Shown piece by piece: positions 50,713 through 60,395 of a stretch of DNA of 64,000 bases; the first letter of the stretch is position 1, and every line of letters begins with the position of its first letter. Below the pieces are notes generated by a model, which worked only from the letters and a program-made list of their open reading frames with translations, had not been told where the DNA came from and did not search any database. This DNA is from Clostridium algidicarnis DSM 15099 (GTDB lineage Bacteria > Bacillota > Clostridia > Clostridiales > Clostridiaceae), in NCBI RefSeq assembly GCF_002934235.1, contig NZ_PTIS01000002.1:204390-268389 (forward strand). Reading direction: 5' to 3'. The position numbers and the translations under genes were made by a program.

Positions 50713-50857
50713 ATTTACCTCGCATTTCATATATTAGTTAAGGTGTAAATGATTTCATTAGTGATTATATTATAGCATAATTATGGTATAGTGATATTGA
50801 TAAGTGAAGGGTATAATAAGTTAATAAAATAAAGTAAAGTACGGAGGAAATATATAT

Positions 50858-51694
50858 ATGATAAATATAGGATGTCATTTGTCTTCATCAAAGGGATTTA
50901 AGAACATGGGTGAAAATGCCCTGAAAATCGGAGCCAATACTTTTCAGTTTTTCACTCGTAATCCAAGAGGAAGTAAAGCAAAGGATATAGACGAAAAGGA
51001 TGTTAAGAAATTTTTAGAATTAGCAAAGGAAAATAACTTTGGTAAAATTTTAGCCCATGCACCATATACATTAAATCCATGTTCAGCTGATGATAGAAAT
51101 AGAGAATTCGCTATAGAAATAATGAAGGATGATCTAAATAGGATGGAATATATACCAAATAACTTATATAATTTTCATCCCGGAAATCATGTGAAGCAGG
51201 GAGTAGAGGCAGGAATAGAATATATAGTTTATGCTTTAAACTCAATTTTGAAAGAAGAGCAGACAACAAAGGTCCTATTAGAAACCATGTCTGGAAAAGG
51301 AACTGAAATAGGAAGAAATTTTGAAGAAATAGCTGAAATTATAAAGGGTGTTAGGTTAAAAGATCATATAGGTGTATGTTTAGATACATGCCATATTTAT
51401 GATGCAGGATATGATATAGTAAATGAATTAGATAAAGTTTTAGATGAGTTTGACAGGATAATAGGTCTTGATAAATTATGTGCTATTCATTTAAATGATA
51501 GTAAAAATCCATTTGAAAGCCACAAAGATAGACATGAAACAATAGGAGAGGGATACATAGGATTAGATGCTATATCTAATATAATTAATCATAAGAAGCT
51601 ATGCCATCTACCATTTTTTCTTGAAACTCCAAATGAACTTGAAGGACATAAAAGAGAAATAGAATTACTTAAGAGTGTGTATAATATGATATAA
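50858..51694 (+). CDS. nfo: Endonuclease IV
   Basis: Zinc-dependent AP endonuclease of base-excision repair, 278 residues, TIM barrel. [34 protein letters not shown], the NFHPGNH and [13 protein letters not shown] metal ligands, IHLNDSKNP and GEGYIG are intact. ATG follows CGGAGGA. It is divergent from the PLD/helicase gene with about 145 nt between. Confidence 0.95.
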   Translation: MINIGCHLSSSKGFKNMGENALKIGANTFQFFTRNPRGSKAKDIDEKDVKKFLELAKENNFGKILAHAPYTLNPCSADDRNREFAIEIMKDDLNRMEYIPNNLYNFHPGNHVKQGVEAGIEYIVYALNSILKEEQTTKVLLETMSGKGTEIGRNFEEIAEIIKGVRLKDHIGVCLDTCHIYDAGYDIVNELDKVLDEFDRIIGLDKLCAIHLNDSKNPFESHKDRHETIGEGYIGLDAISNIINHKKLCHLPFFLETPNELEGHKREIELLKSVYNMI

Positions 51695-51730
51695 TTAGAG
51701 TAGTAACTACATTATACAAGGAGTAAATGT

Positions 51731-52162
51731 ATGGGTGAATCAAATGAAATAGGTCTTATGGATAAAGAAAAATTATTAAACATATTGACTATTTAAATGA
51801 ACTACTAAAAGAAAATCAATTACAGCTTGAGATAACTATTTATGATGGTTCAATTATGACTATGGTTTATGATAATAGACCTGCACTAAGGATATAGATT
51901 GTGTATTTAGTGAAATAAACCTAAAGCTGAACAATTATTGGCTATGAAGATATTAGCTGCAAGACCGGAACCAGCCAAAGGTTTTGTAGATGCATATATA
52001 TTATGTAAGGATTTAAATATAACAACTAAAGTAGAGCTATTAAATATTTTTGAGGAACATATATGGTTAACTCTTATAGGAGAAATACAGATGAAATTCA
52101 TTAAATACTTAGGAAATGTAGATGAATTACTTAGAGAATGGAAAAGTAGGAGACTTAGTTAA
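51731..52162 (+). pseudogene. Decayed nucleotidyltransferase (AbiEii/DUF6036-like)
   Basis: Pieces in different frames: an N-terminus with KEKLL then (frame change) IDYLNELLKENQLQLEITIY, DGGSIMTM-like DGSIMTMVYDNRPA, TKDIDCVFSE-like text, and an open C-terminal stretch (51938-52162) reading AMKILAARPEPAKGFVDAYI. These match nucleotidyltransferases of the AbiEii toxin type or their DUF6036 relatives. Frameshifts and an internal deletion make it non-functional. Confidence 0.65.
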
Positions 52163-52180
52163 AAGACTTCTACTTTTTTC
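52141..52180 (+). terminator. Terminator after the nucleotidyltransferase remnant
   Basis: AAAAGTAG-AG-CTT and its partner AAG-CTTCTACTTTT form an imperfect 15-bp stem (one mismatch, one wobble) with a run of six to seven T. Confidence 0.7.
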
Positions 52181-52203
52181 ATTTTTAAATAGCAAGTGGG
52201 TCC

Positions 52204-52268
52204 AGAAAAGCATGTCCTCAAAAGGAACCCAGGGTAGAATAAAATGGAAAATTGCGCTTAAGCAGAAA
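52204..52268 (+). repeat. Dispersed repeat unit A, copy 2
   Basis: Contains AGCATGTCCTCA (52209-52220), AAGGAACCCAGGG, then the same ~35 nt as copy 1 through GCGCTTAAGCAGA. The GGGTCC to its left and GGAACCC can pair. The left part also recurs at 63811-63839. Confidence 0.88.
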
Positions 52269-52285
52269 TATTAGCAATCGCTAGT

Positions 52286-52336
52286 AGCAAGAGTGTCACC
52301 TTGTTCCCCCCAGTAACCCAGGGTACCAGTAAATTT
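52286..52336 (+). repeat. Dispersed repeat unit B, copy 1
   Basis: AGCAAGAGTGTCACC, TTGTTCCC, CAGTAACCCAGGGTACCAG, TAAATT. Near-identical copies are at 60295-60345 and 63745-63795. The CAGT-CCC / GGG-ACCAG segment forms a small dyad in each copy. Unit A and unit B share the core AACCCAGGGTA in this locus. Confidence 0.88.
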
Positions 52337-52545
52337 CGCTATTATACAACGAAATCCATTTTTGCAGTGTATTATGAGCTTTAATTCCATATTTCGCACA
52401 TAAATCTGTACAGAGGCTTCACCACTTAGATACTTCTCAACCATCGTAACCTTGAATTCTTTTGGATAGGATTTATTTCTTGATGATGGCTGGAATGCAA
52501 TTGCACCTTGTTCTTTATAAATTGTGTTTTTGTTGATTTTAGGCT
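52328..52545 (-). pseudogene. IS3-family OrfA (helix-turn-helix) remnant
   Basis: Minus-strand reading gives YKEQGAIAFQPSSRNKSYPK, EFKVTMVEKYLSGEASV, then after a one-base frameshift DLCAKYGIKAHNTLQKWISL and YNSEI, the HTH part of IS3/IS150-type OrfA. The frame then runs into repeat unit B and stops. No OrfB is present. Confidence 0.75.
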
Positions 52546-52776
52546 TTCATAGGGTTGCAAAGTAGAAAAAAGGGTGTGGGGTTTTGCTGATAGAGTTTAA
52601 CAATTTGGTAAAGGCGAGAATCGAATGGCGAAATATAGAAAGTTATAAAATGATAAATATATGATATCAAATCTGAACTTTAAGTATTACTCTTAGTACT
52701 TTTGGTATTTACCTTGAAGAGAGAGCGTGATAAAATAAGAGTACAAGAATTGAAGTTTTAGATGAGGAGGTACTTG

Positions 52777-52980
52777 ATGGCGATAAGTTATAACAAGCTT
52801 TGGAAATTACTTATAGACAAACAAATGAGCAAGGTATATCTAAGAGATTCTATTGGTATGGGACCAAGTACGCTTGCAAAGTTAAGCAAAAACCAAAGAG
52901 TAAGCTTAGAAGTTTTAGAAAAGATTTGTAAAGAGTTAAATTGCAATTTTGGTGATATTATTGATTTTATAGAAGAGTAA
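52777..52980 (+). CDS. XRE/Cro-type HTH regulator of the defence operon
   Basis: 67-residue DNA-binding protein of the Cro/C1 (YozG-like) type: NKLWKLLIDKQMSKVYLRDS, then helix-turn-helix IGMGPSTLAKLSKNQRVSLE, then LEKICKELNCNFGDIIDF. An in-frame ATG at 52762 is part of the GAGGAGG ribosome site, so ATG 52777 is chosen. It ends 15 nt before the SNF2 helicase start and likely represses the four-gene operon. Confidence 0.9.
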   Translation: MAISYNKLWKLLIDKQMSKVYLRDSIGMGPSTLAKLSKNQRVSLEVLEKICKELNCNFGDIIDFIEE

Positions 52981-52995
52981 GGGGTGGGTTCGTAT

Positions 52996-55830
52996 ATGTA
53001 TTCAAGTTATCAAGCTAAATATTTTAAAGAGCAACTCACTCTTAAGAGACCAAGTAACTCTATTGAAAATTTAGTATCCGCTTTGGCGGGGGCAAGAGTA
53101 GATTTAAATCCACATCAAGTTGATGCAGCAATGTTTGCTTTTAAATCGCCGCTTTCACAAGGGGTGTTATTAGCTGATGAGGTAGGTTTAGGAAAGACAA
53201 TTGAAGCAGGGATAGTATTGGCTCAATATTTTGCTGAACGTAAACGAAAGATATTATTAATTGTGCCTGCTGCACTTAGAAATCAATGGCTTTCAGAATT
53301 AGATGAGAAATTCTACATAAAGTCAATCATTTTGGAAAGTAAAAACTTCAATAGATTAAAAAAACAAGGTATGATGAATCCATTTGAACAGAAGGATTCT
53401 GTAGTGATTTGTTCATATAATTTTGTAGCTAGTAAGCAATTTGAAGTTTCAAAGGTTAATTGGGATTTAGTAGTTATTGATGAGGCTCATAGACTTAGAA
53501 ATGTTTATAAAACAAATAATGTAACAGGAAGAAAGCTTAAAGATGTATTAAACAATAGAAGAAAATTGTTGTTAACAGCTACTCCACTTCAAAATAATCT
53601 TATGGAACTATATGGACTTGTAAGTATTATTGATGATCGGGTATTTGGTGATGCTAAAACATTTAGAGACAAGTATATAAATGTAGACAATGAGATGACG
53701 AGGAATATTTTTTTGAAGGCAAGACTACAACAGTTTTGTAAGAGAACATTAAGAAAACAAGTAGTAGAATATGTACCTTATACTAAGCGAACTGCCATTT
53801 TGGAAGAATACACACCATCTATTGAAGAAGAAACATTATATAATGAAGTTTCAGAATATCTACGTTCACCGGTTTTATATGCTCTACCTAATAGTCAGAG
53901 AACACTTATGACTTTAGTTTTAAGAAAGTTATTGGCATCATCATCATTTGCTATTTCTGGTACATTAGATTCTTTGATTTTAAGACTTCAGAATATGTTA
54001 GCAGGTATAGATAGTGAAATTAATTTAGATGATTATGATACATTAGATGAGTTATTGGAAGAACTTGATTTAGCAGGAGAAGAGGATAAAGTAGATGCTA
54101 TTAAACAGCACTATGCAATTAGTGAAGAACTTGAAAAATTAAAGTCATATGCTAAGCTTGCAAAGAGTATTAAAAGAAACTCAAAAGGGGAAAATTTATT
54201 GACAGCCCTTGAAAAAGGTTTTAGCAAGGCTACAGAGTTAGGGGCATCAAAGAAGGCTGTAATATTTACAGAATCTAGAAGAACACAGGATTATTTATAT
54301 AATCTTTTATCAGCAAATGGGTATGAAGGTAAAATAGTATTCTTAAATGGAACAAACTCTGATGAAAATTCAAAAAGAATATATAAAGAGTGGATTGAAA
54401 GACATAAAGGGGAAGATATAGTTTCAGGATCAAAGCAAGCAGATACCAAAGCAGCTATTGTAGAAGAGTTTAGAAGCAAAGCAGAAATATTGATTGGTAC
54501 TGAAGCTGCGGCTGAAGGTATTAACTTGCAATTTTGTTCACTGCTTGTAAATTACGACTTACCGTGGAACCCTCAAAGGATTGAGCAAAGAATCGGTAGA
54601 TGTCATAGATACGGTCAAAAAAATGATGTTGTTGTTATAAACTTCTTAAACAATAAAAATGATGCTGATAAGCGTGTTTATGAATTGTTGGATCAAAAAT
54701 TCAAGTTATTTGAAGGATTATTCGGTTCTTCAGATGAGGTATTAGGGAGTATAGAATCTGGAGTAGACTTTGAGAAAAGAATATCTGATATCTACCAAAA
54801 CTGTAATACAGCAGATGAAATTAGAACAGCTTTTGATAAACTGCAAGAAGAATATCGAGAGCAGATAAATGAGAAAATAATTAATGCAAGGCAAACACTT
54901 CTTGAAAACTTTGATGAGGAAGTAAGTAGCTTATTAAAAATAAGAAATAGTGAAACAAATAGTAGTATTAGTAAATATGAAAAATGGATTTATTACTTTA
55001 TGCTATCGCAGGGTAACAACAACATAAAAGTCATTGATGATACAAGATTCCAGTATATAGGCAAGGAGTATTCTGGAGCATATAATTTAAACTGGAAAGA
55101 TAGTGACAATAGAAAAGAGATATTCTTAAGGCGTGAACACCCTTTGTGTCAGAAATTTATTGAGCAATGTGACCAAAATGAGTTGAACTTAGCTGAAATA
55201 ACATTTAATTATTCACAGTCAGGAAGGAAAATCAGTTTTATTGATACCTTGATTGTAAAGAAAGGCTGGATTTCAGTATCGAAATTGGTTAATAATAGTT
55301 TTGAAGAACAGGAGTATCTTTTAGTATCAGCAATTTGTGATAATGGAGTAGAAATTGAAGCGGATCTTGTTGATAGATTAATGGCTTTAGAGGTATTATC
55401 AGTTAAGAATGTTGAATCAAACATTATAGAAAGAATTGTTAATCATCAGAAACAACTGGAACTGCAAACAATTAAAGATATTGAAATGAAGAATAAGGAA
55501 TTTTTCTTGCAAGAATGTGCAAAATTAGATGAATGGAGTGAAGATTTAAAGAATAATCTTCAAGTAGAAATTAAAGATATCGAAAAACTTATTAAAGAGA
55601 AGAAAAAGGAATTTGATAATAGTATAGATCTTGACCTTACGCAGATGTTGGACAGAAAAGAAGAACTAAATAAGTTAAAACGTCTTCGGGATAAGAAAAG
55701 GCGAGAGCTTTATGATGAAGAAGATAAGGTTGATGAGGAAAATGATAGGCTACAAGCTCAAATGAGAAGTAGAGTTAAAGGGTCTACACAAGTAAAACAA
55801 TTGTTTACAATAAGATTTGATATTAGATAA
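52996..55830 (+). CDS. SNF2/RapA-type helicase of a type III-like RM system
   Basis: Superfamily 2 DNA translocase of 944 residues. Motif I LADEVGLGKTIEAG (about 60-73), motif II VIDEAHRLRN (about 160), motif III LLTATPLQN, and motif VI QRIGRCHRYGQ (about 530) are intact. The last ~250 residues are charged coiled coil (KKKEFDNSIDLDL, RLRDKKRRELYDEEDK). ATG 52996 follows GGGGTGGG; GTG 52984 is an alternative. In operon with a DNA methyltransferase and a Res-type protein, it probably translocates on DNA during restriction. No nuclease motif of its own is evident. Confidence 0.9.
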   Translation: MYSSYQAKYFKEQLTLKRPSNSIENLVSALAGARVDLNPHQVDAAMFAFKSPLSQGVLLADEVGLGKTIEAGIVLAQYFAERKRKILLIVPAALRNQWLSELDEKFYIKSIILESKNFNRLKKQGMMNPFEQKDSVVICSYNFVASKQFEVSKVNWDLVVIDEAHRLRNVYKTNNVTGRKLKDVLNNRRKLLLTATPLQNNLMELYGLVSIIDDRVFGDAKTFRDKYINVDNEMTRNIFLKARLQQFCKRTLRKQVVEYVPYTKRTAILEEYTPSIEEETLYNEVSEYLRSPVLYALPNSQRTLMTLVLRKLLASSSFAISGTLDSLILRLQNMLAGIDSEINLDDYDTLDELLEELDLAGEEDKVDAIKQHYAISEELEKLKSYAKLAKSIKRNSKGENLLTALEKGFSKATELGASKKAVIFTESRRTQDYLYNLLSANGYEGKIVFLNGTNSDENSKRIYKEWIERHKGEDIVSGSKQADTKAAIVEEFRSKAEILIGTEAAAEGINLQFCSLLVNYDLPWNPQRIEQRIGRCHRYGQKNDVVVINFLNNKNDADKRVYELLDQKFKLFEGLFGSSDEVLGSIESGVDFEKRISDIYQNCNTADEIRTAFDKLQEEYREQINEKIINARQTLLENFDEEVSSLLKIRNSETNSSISKYEKWIYYFMLSQGNNNIKVIDDTRFQYIGKEYSGAYNLNWKDSDNRKEIFLRREHPLCQKFIEQCDQNELNLAEITFNYSQSGRKISFIDTLIVKKGWISVSKLVNNSFEEQEYLLVSAICDNGVEIEADLVDRLMALEVLSVKNVESNIIERIVNHQKQLELQTIKDIEMKNKEFFLQECAKLDEWSEDLKNNLQVEIKDIEKLIKEKKKEFDNSIDLDLTQMLDRKEELNKLKRLRDKKRRELYDEEDKVDEENDRLQAQMRSRVKGSTQVKQLFTIRFDIR

Positions 55831-55848
55831 CAAATTAGGAGGATATAC

Positions 55849-57555
55849 ATGCAAAAATTAGAGCTTACATGGATAGGAAAAGGGCAAGAACCAGAGATAG
55901 AGCCACGTATCTTGGTGCACGATAAGGAAAAATCCTACGGTGATGAGAATACGGAGAATATGTTAATTCATGGAGATAACTTACTTGCATTAAAGGCGTT
56001 AGAACAAGATTTTGGAGGGAAAATAAAGTGTGTTTATATTGATCCACCATATAATACAGGAAATGCTTTCGAACACTATGATGATTTTCAAGAACATAGT
56101 ATTTGGCTAAATTTAATGTATGATAGGTTGAAAATAATTTATAATTTGCTTTTAAATGATGGATTTTTATTTTTACAGCTTGATTCAAATGAGGTGCATT
56201 ATTGTAAAGTGATTCTAGATGAAATATTTGGAAGGAAAAATTTTGTAAATCAGATTTCATATGAGCGTTCTGCGGTAAGTGGTATAGGCCAAGGGGCTTC
56301 AATTGTTAATACAGGTGAATATATATTAATTTATAAAAAAAATGATGGGGAATTGAATAATATAAATAGTTATGTCAAATTAGATTTACCTACTATGAAA
56401 CGATATAATAAAGTGCTTGAAAATGAAGGGGATAAGATACTTATTAATGAATTTATTTCTAAATCTAATGGCGAAAAGGTTAAAATATTTAAACATGAAA
56501 ATTTTAAAATAAGGAGTATTTCATTTAGAGGTTATGACAAAAATATTAATGAGATTGATAAAGAATATTTTGAGAACTACAAAAAACTATTTAGAACTTT
56601 CTTAATCCAAAAAGAAAATTCCTTTCAACAAGACATTATAAAAGATATGGATAAAGATTGTTTATATTCAATTGAATATATTCCATCAAGAGGAAAAAAT
56701 AAGGATAAGCTTACTAATTTGTATTATTCGAATAAAGAATTAGTTGGATGGCTTAAAGACAGTGCAATATATGAAAATAATACTATTTTAAAATCTTCAA
56801 AACTAACAAATATATGGAGTCATGCGGAAATTCCTAAAGCGGATTTACCCAATGAAGGTGGGATATCATTTCCAAGAAGTAAGAAACCAGAGCAACTTAT
56901 AAAGAGAATTTTAGAGTTAGCTACTAATGAAAATGATATTGTGTTAGATTCATTTTTAGGTTCTGGAACAACAGCAGCCGTTGCACATAAGATGAAACGT
57001 AGATGGATAGGGATTGAGCTTGGTGAACATTGTTATACTCATTGTATACCAAGATTACAAAGAGTTATTGATGGAGCAGATCAATATGGTATTTCTAAAG
57101 CTATTACCTGGAAAGGTGGCGGTGGATTTAAATTTTATGAGTTAGCTCCTAGTTTGTTAAAAAAGGATAAGTATGACAACTGGATCATTGATCAAGACAA
57201 TTATAATGCAGATATGCTTGCAGCAGCTGTAGCAAAGCTAAATGGGTATTTTTACAATCCAGATAAAGAAGTGTTTTGGAAACAAGGTAAAAGTACAGAA
57301 TGTAGCTATATATTTACTACCACACAATATGTTACAGCACAGTATTTAGAATCTTTAGCAAATGAATTAGATTTTAATGAAAGACTTTTAGTTTGTTGCC
57401 CAGCATTTGATAGTGGATTAAATAATAGTTATGATAATATTACAATTAAAAAAATACCACAATCAGTTTTAAATAGATGCCAGTTTGGAGTTTCTGATTA
57501 TAATATGAATATTATTAGTGATGAAGAATTTAAGGAGTATGAAGATGAAGTTTAA
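55849..57555 (+). CDS. DNA adenine/cytosine-amino methyltransferase, type III Mod-like
   Basis: S-adenosylmethionine-dependent amino-methyltransferase of 568 residues, beta class: catalytic motif IV DPPYNTGNAF (Asp65) precedes the SAM-binding motif I DSFLGSGTTAAVAHKM (about 367-382). The variable region between (about 130-330) is the likely target-recognition domain. N6-adenine is the probable product because type III Mods use DPPY. ATG follows AGGAGGA. Its 3' end overlaps the Res-type gene by 11 nt. Confidence 0.92.
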   Translation: MQKLELTWIGKGQEPEIEPRILVHDKEKSYGDENTENMLIHGDNLLALKALEQDFGGKIKCVYIDPPYNTGNAFEHYDDFQEHSIWLNLMYDRLKIIYNLLLNDGFLFLQLDSNEVHYCKVILDEIFGRKNFVNQISYERSAVSGIGQGASIVNTGEYILIYKKNDGELNNINSYVKLDLPTMKRYNKVLENEGDKILINEFISKSNGEKVKIFKHENFKIRSISFRGYDKNINEIDKEYFENYKKLFRTFLIQKENSFQQDIIKDMDKDCLYSIEYIPSRGKNKDKLTNLYYSNKELVGWLKDSAIYENNTILKSSKLTNIWSHAEIPKADLPNEGGISFPRSKKPEQLIKRILELATNENDIVLDSFLGSGTTAAVAHKMKRRWIGIELGEHCYTHCIPRLQRVIDGADQYGISKAITWKGGGGFKFYELAPSLLKKDKYDNWIIDQDNYNADMLAAAVAKLNGYFYNPDKEVFWKQGKSTECSYIFTTTQYVTAQYLESLANELDFNERLLVCCPAFDSGLNNSYDNITIKKIPQSVLNRCQFGVSDYNMNIISDEEFKEYEDEV

Positions 57556-60271
57556 TACTAAACATATTATTAACGCATTAGATTTAAGGGATCCTCAAAC
57601 AGAAAGTTTATTAATTTTCGAAAAGATATGTGATGCTTTAGAATTAAAAAAGGATATTGATTTAAACCTTGAATTACAAAAGATAAAGAGTATTTGTCCT
57701 ACGTTAACAGATTTTGAGAGAGAATTTCCCTCAATTTGTTTTGCATTGGCAACAGGTATCGGTAAAACGAGATTAATGGGGGCTCTTATTGCCTATCTAC
57801 ATTACGAGAAAGGTGTCAATAATTTTTTTGTAATGGCACCTAATCTTACAATATATAACAAGCTGAAAGATGATTTTGGAAATCCAGCTCATCATAAATA
57901 TGTATTTAAGGGATTAGATGCTTTTGCTAATTCACCAAGGATTATTGATGGAGATAATTATGAAGAATTTAGGCAACAATCATTTTTACATGGACAAATA
58001 ACAATTAATATATTTAATATTTCAAAATTGAATTCTGAGTCAAAAACTAAAGATAATAAGCCAGCTAGAATAAAACGACTAAATGAAGTATTGGGACAGT
58101 CTTATTTTGATTATCTTAAAGAACTTCCTGATTTATGCATAATGATGGATGAAAGCCATCATTATCATGCTGATAAAAGTTTTGATGTAATCAATGAACT
58201 TAAACCTATATTAGGAGTTGAATTAACTGCAACGCCTCAGATTCAAAAGGGAGCTAGAGCGATTACTTTTAAAAATGTTGTGTATGAATATTCTTTAGCT
58301 CATGCATTAAATGACAAAAGGTATGTTAAAGTTCCTGCGGTATTTACTAGAAAGGATTTTAATCCAAGTGAGTATTTGCCAGAAGATTTAGATAAAGAAA
58401 AGCTTAATGATGGAATAAAACTGCATATTGATACAAAAGAGGTATTGGATACTTATGCTAGAATGCATGGAAGAAAAATAGTAAACCCTTTTGTATTAGT
58501 AGTAGCGAAAGATACAGATCATTCAAAGCAAATAATGGAGTATATTTGTTCAAAACAGTTCTTTAATGGGTATTATAATGGGAAGGTTTTGGAAATAAAC
58601 TCAGTACAAAAAGGTTCAGAGAAAGATGAAAATATACAAAAGTTATTAACCCTTGAGAATCCTGATAATGAAATTGAAATTGTAATTCATGTTAATATGT
58701 TAAAAGAAGGTTGGGATGTAAGTAATTTATATACCATCATACCTCTTAGAACATCGGCATCTGAGACTCTGACAGAACAGACCATAGGAAGAGGGCTTAG
58801 ATTACCTTATGGTAAGCGTACAGGTAATGAAAAAGTAGATAGACTATCAATTGTAAGTCATGATAAATATGAAGCAATTATCCATCTAGCTAATGATCCC
58901 AATTCATTAGTACGTAAAGTATACTACATTGATCCAGAGGAAAATAAAGAAAACGAGCAAAAGGAAACCATAGAATTGCCATCTTTATATGATGAGATGA
59001 CCACTAGCCAGTCGTATATAGAACAAATTTCAATGTATATTATATCTTCTGAACCTAAAATAGTTGCAGAGAAAGGAAATATTGCTTCTTACATTGCTAA
59101 AAAAGTAAATGTCACAACTATGGAATTAAGTAAGAGAGTTAAAAACATAGAAGAATTAAAAACTCCAAAAATGCAACAATTAATAAAGTCATCAGTAGTA
59201 GAATTAACAAAAAGAGAATTTGCCAATATCAATTTAAAATCTGAAGATATTTTAAATGTAGTTGAAAAAGTTGTAGAGAACTGCATTCAAGCATTAACAG
59301 ATGTAGTAATAGCAATTCCACAGGCAAATGTACAGCCTATTGTAGAGGTTAAACAAGGATTCTATGAATTTAATTTAGATACGAAAAATATGAATTGGCA
59401 TCCATCAAATGATATCTTAGTGGGACAAGAGCTGCAAGAGGATGGAAAGGTAATTGAGGTGGATACTTCATTTGCAAATGTCAAAGATACGGATACTGCA
59501 GAGAATGCAATTATAAAACATTTAATTTTACATGATAATATTGACTATTTTACTTGTGCAGATTTGATGTATAAATTAATAGAACAATTAAAAATACACT
59601 TCTTAACATACTTAAAGAATGATGAAGATGTTGCTAAAGTACTAGTGCAACGTAGACGTAGTATAGCGGATAATATTTATGCACAAATGAATCAACATTT
59701 TTATAAAGAAGAAACGGTATACAAAGCTACCTCAATGAGGCCTTTTAGTAGAATTGAAGTTGGATTTGGTGGTAAATATGTTTCTGATGATGTTTATGAA
59801 TATACTGCAAACATTGCACCAAGTGAGATAAGAAATAAGATATTTAAAGGTTTCAAGAAAAGTTCTCATACAATGTATAAATTTGATAGTAATACAGAGA
59901 GAATATTTGCAACTGTACTTGAAAGAGATAGAGTTGTATTGAAGTGGATGTGCCCTAACATCAAACAATTTAATATATACTATGATAGAGATAGTGAAAG
60001 CAGATATCAACCAGATTTTGTTGTAGAAACAAATACAACTATATATATGCTAGAAATTAAAGATAGCAGAAGGTTAGAGGATCCTGTAGTAGTTAAAAAG
60101 GCAAAAGCAGCAACTGAATATTGTAGAGCAGTTACAGAATTTAACTTAGAAAATGGCGGTAAACCTTGGGAATATGGAGTGATTTCACATGATGAAGTAC
60201 ACTTGAATTCCAGTTTTGACTATCTAGTTAAGAATAGAAAAAAGTATGAACAATTAACTTTACAAGTCTAG
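57545..60271 (+). CDS. Type III restriction Res-like helicase-nuclease
   Basis: SF2 helicase-nuclease of 908 residues. Walker A ATGIGKTRLMG (about 68-78), motif II MMDESHHYHAD (Asp202), ELTATPQ, motif VI QTIGRGLRLPYG (about 412) and a C-terminal PD-(D/E)XK site PDF...EIK (Pro-Asp at 823-824, Glu837, Lys839) are visible. ATG 57545 is 7 nt after AAGGAG; upstream in-frame starts lie inside mod. With the Mod-like enzyme it should cut unmodified DNA. Confidence 0.92.
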   Translation: MKFNTKHIINALDLRDPQTESLLIFEKICDALELKKDIDLNLELQKIKSICPTLTDFEREFPSICFALATGIGKTRLMGALIAYLHYEKGVNNFFVMAPNLTIYNKLKDDFGNPAHHKYVFKGLDAFANSPRIIDGDNYEEFRQQSFLHGQITINIFNISKLNSESKTKDNKPARIKRLNEVLGQSYFDYLKELPDLCIMMDESHHYHADKSFDVINELKPILGVELTATPQIQKGARAITFKNVVYEYSLAHALNDKRYVKVPAVFTRKDFNPSEYLPEDLDKEKLNDGIKLHIDTKEVLDTYARMHGRKIVNPFVLVVAKDTDHSKQIMEYICSKQFFNGYYNGKVLEINSVQKGSEKDENIQKLLTLENPDNEIEIVIHVNMLKEGWDVSNLYTIIPLRTSASETLTEQTIGRGLRLPYGKRTGNEKVDRLSIVSHDKYEAIIHLANDPNSLVRKVYYIDPEENKENEQKETIELPSLYDEMTTSQSYIEQISMYIISSEPKIVAEKGNIASYIAKKVNVTTMELSKRVKNIEELKTPKMQQLIKSSVVELTKREFANINLKSEDILNVVEKVVENCIQALTDVVIAIPQANVQPIVEVKQGFYEFNLDTKNMNWHPSNDILVGQELQEDGKVIEVDTSFANVKDTDTAENAIIKHLILHDNIDYFTCADLMYKLIEQLKIHFLTYLKNDEDVAKVLVQRRRSIADNIYAQMNQHFYKEETVYKATSMRPFSRIEVGFGGKYVSDDVYEYTANIAPSEIRNKIFKGFKKSSHTMYKFDSNTERIFATVLERDRVVLKWMCPNIKQFNIYYDRDSESRYQPDFVVETNTTIYMLEIKDSRRLEDPVVVKKAKAATEYCRAVTEFNLENGGKPWEYGVISHDEVHLNSSFDYLVKNRKKYEQLTLQV

Positions 60272-60294
60272 TGTTGGACTAGCATTACTCAAAT

Positions 60295-60345
60295 AGCAAA
60301 AGTCTCACCTTGTTCCCCTTCAGTACCCGAGGGTACCAGTAAATT
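60295..60345 (+). repeat. Dispersed repeat unit B, copy 2
   Basis: AGCAAAAGTCTCACC, TTGTTCCCC, CAGTACCCGAGGGTACCAG, TAAATT. Differs from the 52.3-kb copy at only a few positions. It begins 23 nt after the stop codon of the Res-like gene, at the right edge of the operon. Confidence 0.88.
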
Positions 60346-60351
60346 ACCAGG

Positions 60352-60395
60352 TAAAAGCATTTCATTAAACTAAAACTTAATGAAGTGCTTTTTTA
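60352..60395 (+). terminator. Rho-independent terminator after the RM-like operon
   Basis: AAAAGCATTTCATTAA (60353-60368) pairs with TTAATGAAGTGCTTTT (60377-60392), 16 bp with one G-U, then T-run. It lies just right of repeat unit B. Confidence 0.88.

Larger units (their letters stand above)
52181..52776. other. Gene-free junction region with repeats and an IS remnant
   Basis: About 600 nt holding repeat unit A, unit B and a broken IS3 orfA (listed separately). About 200 nt of AT-rich DNA then lead to the HTH gene, where GATAAAAT at about 52729 is a possible -10. Confidence 0.6.
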
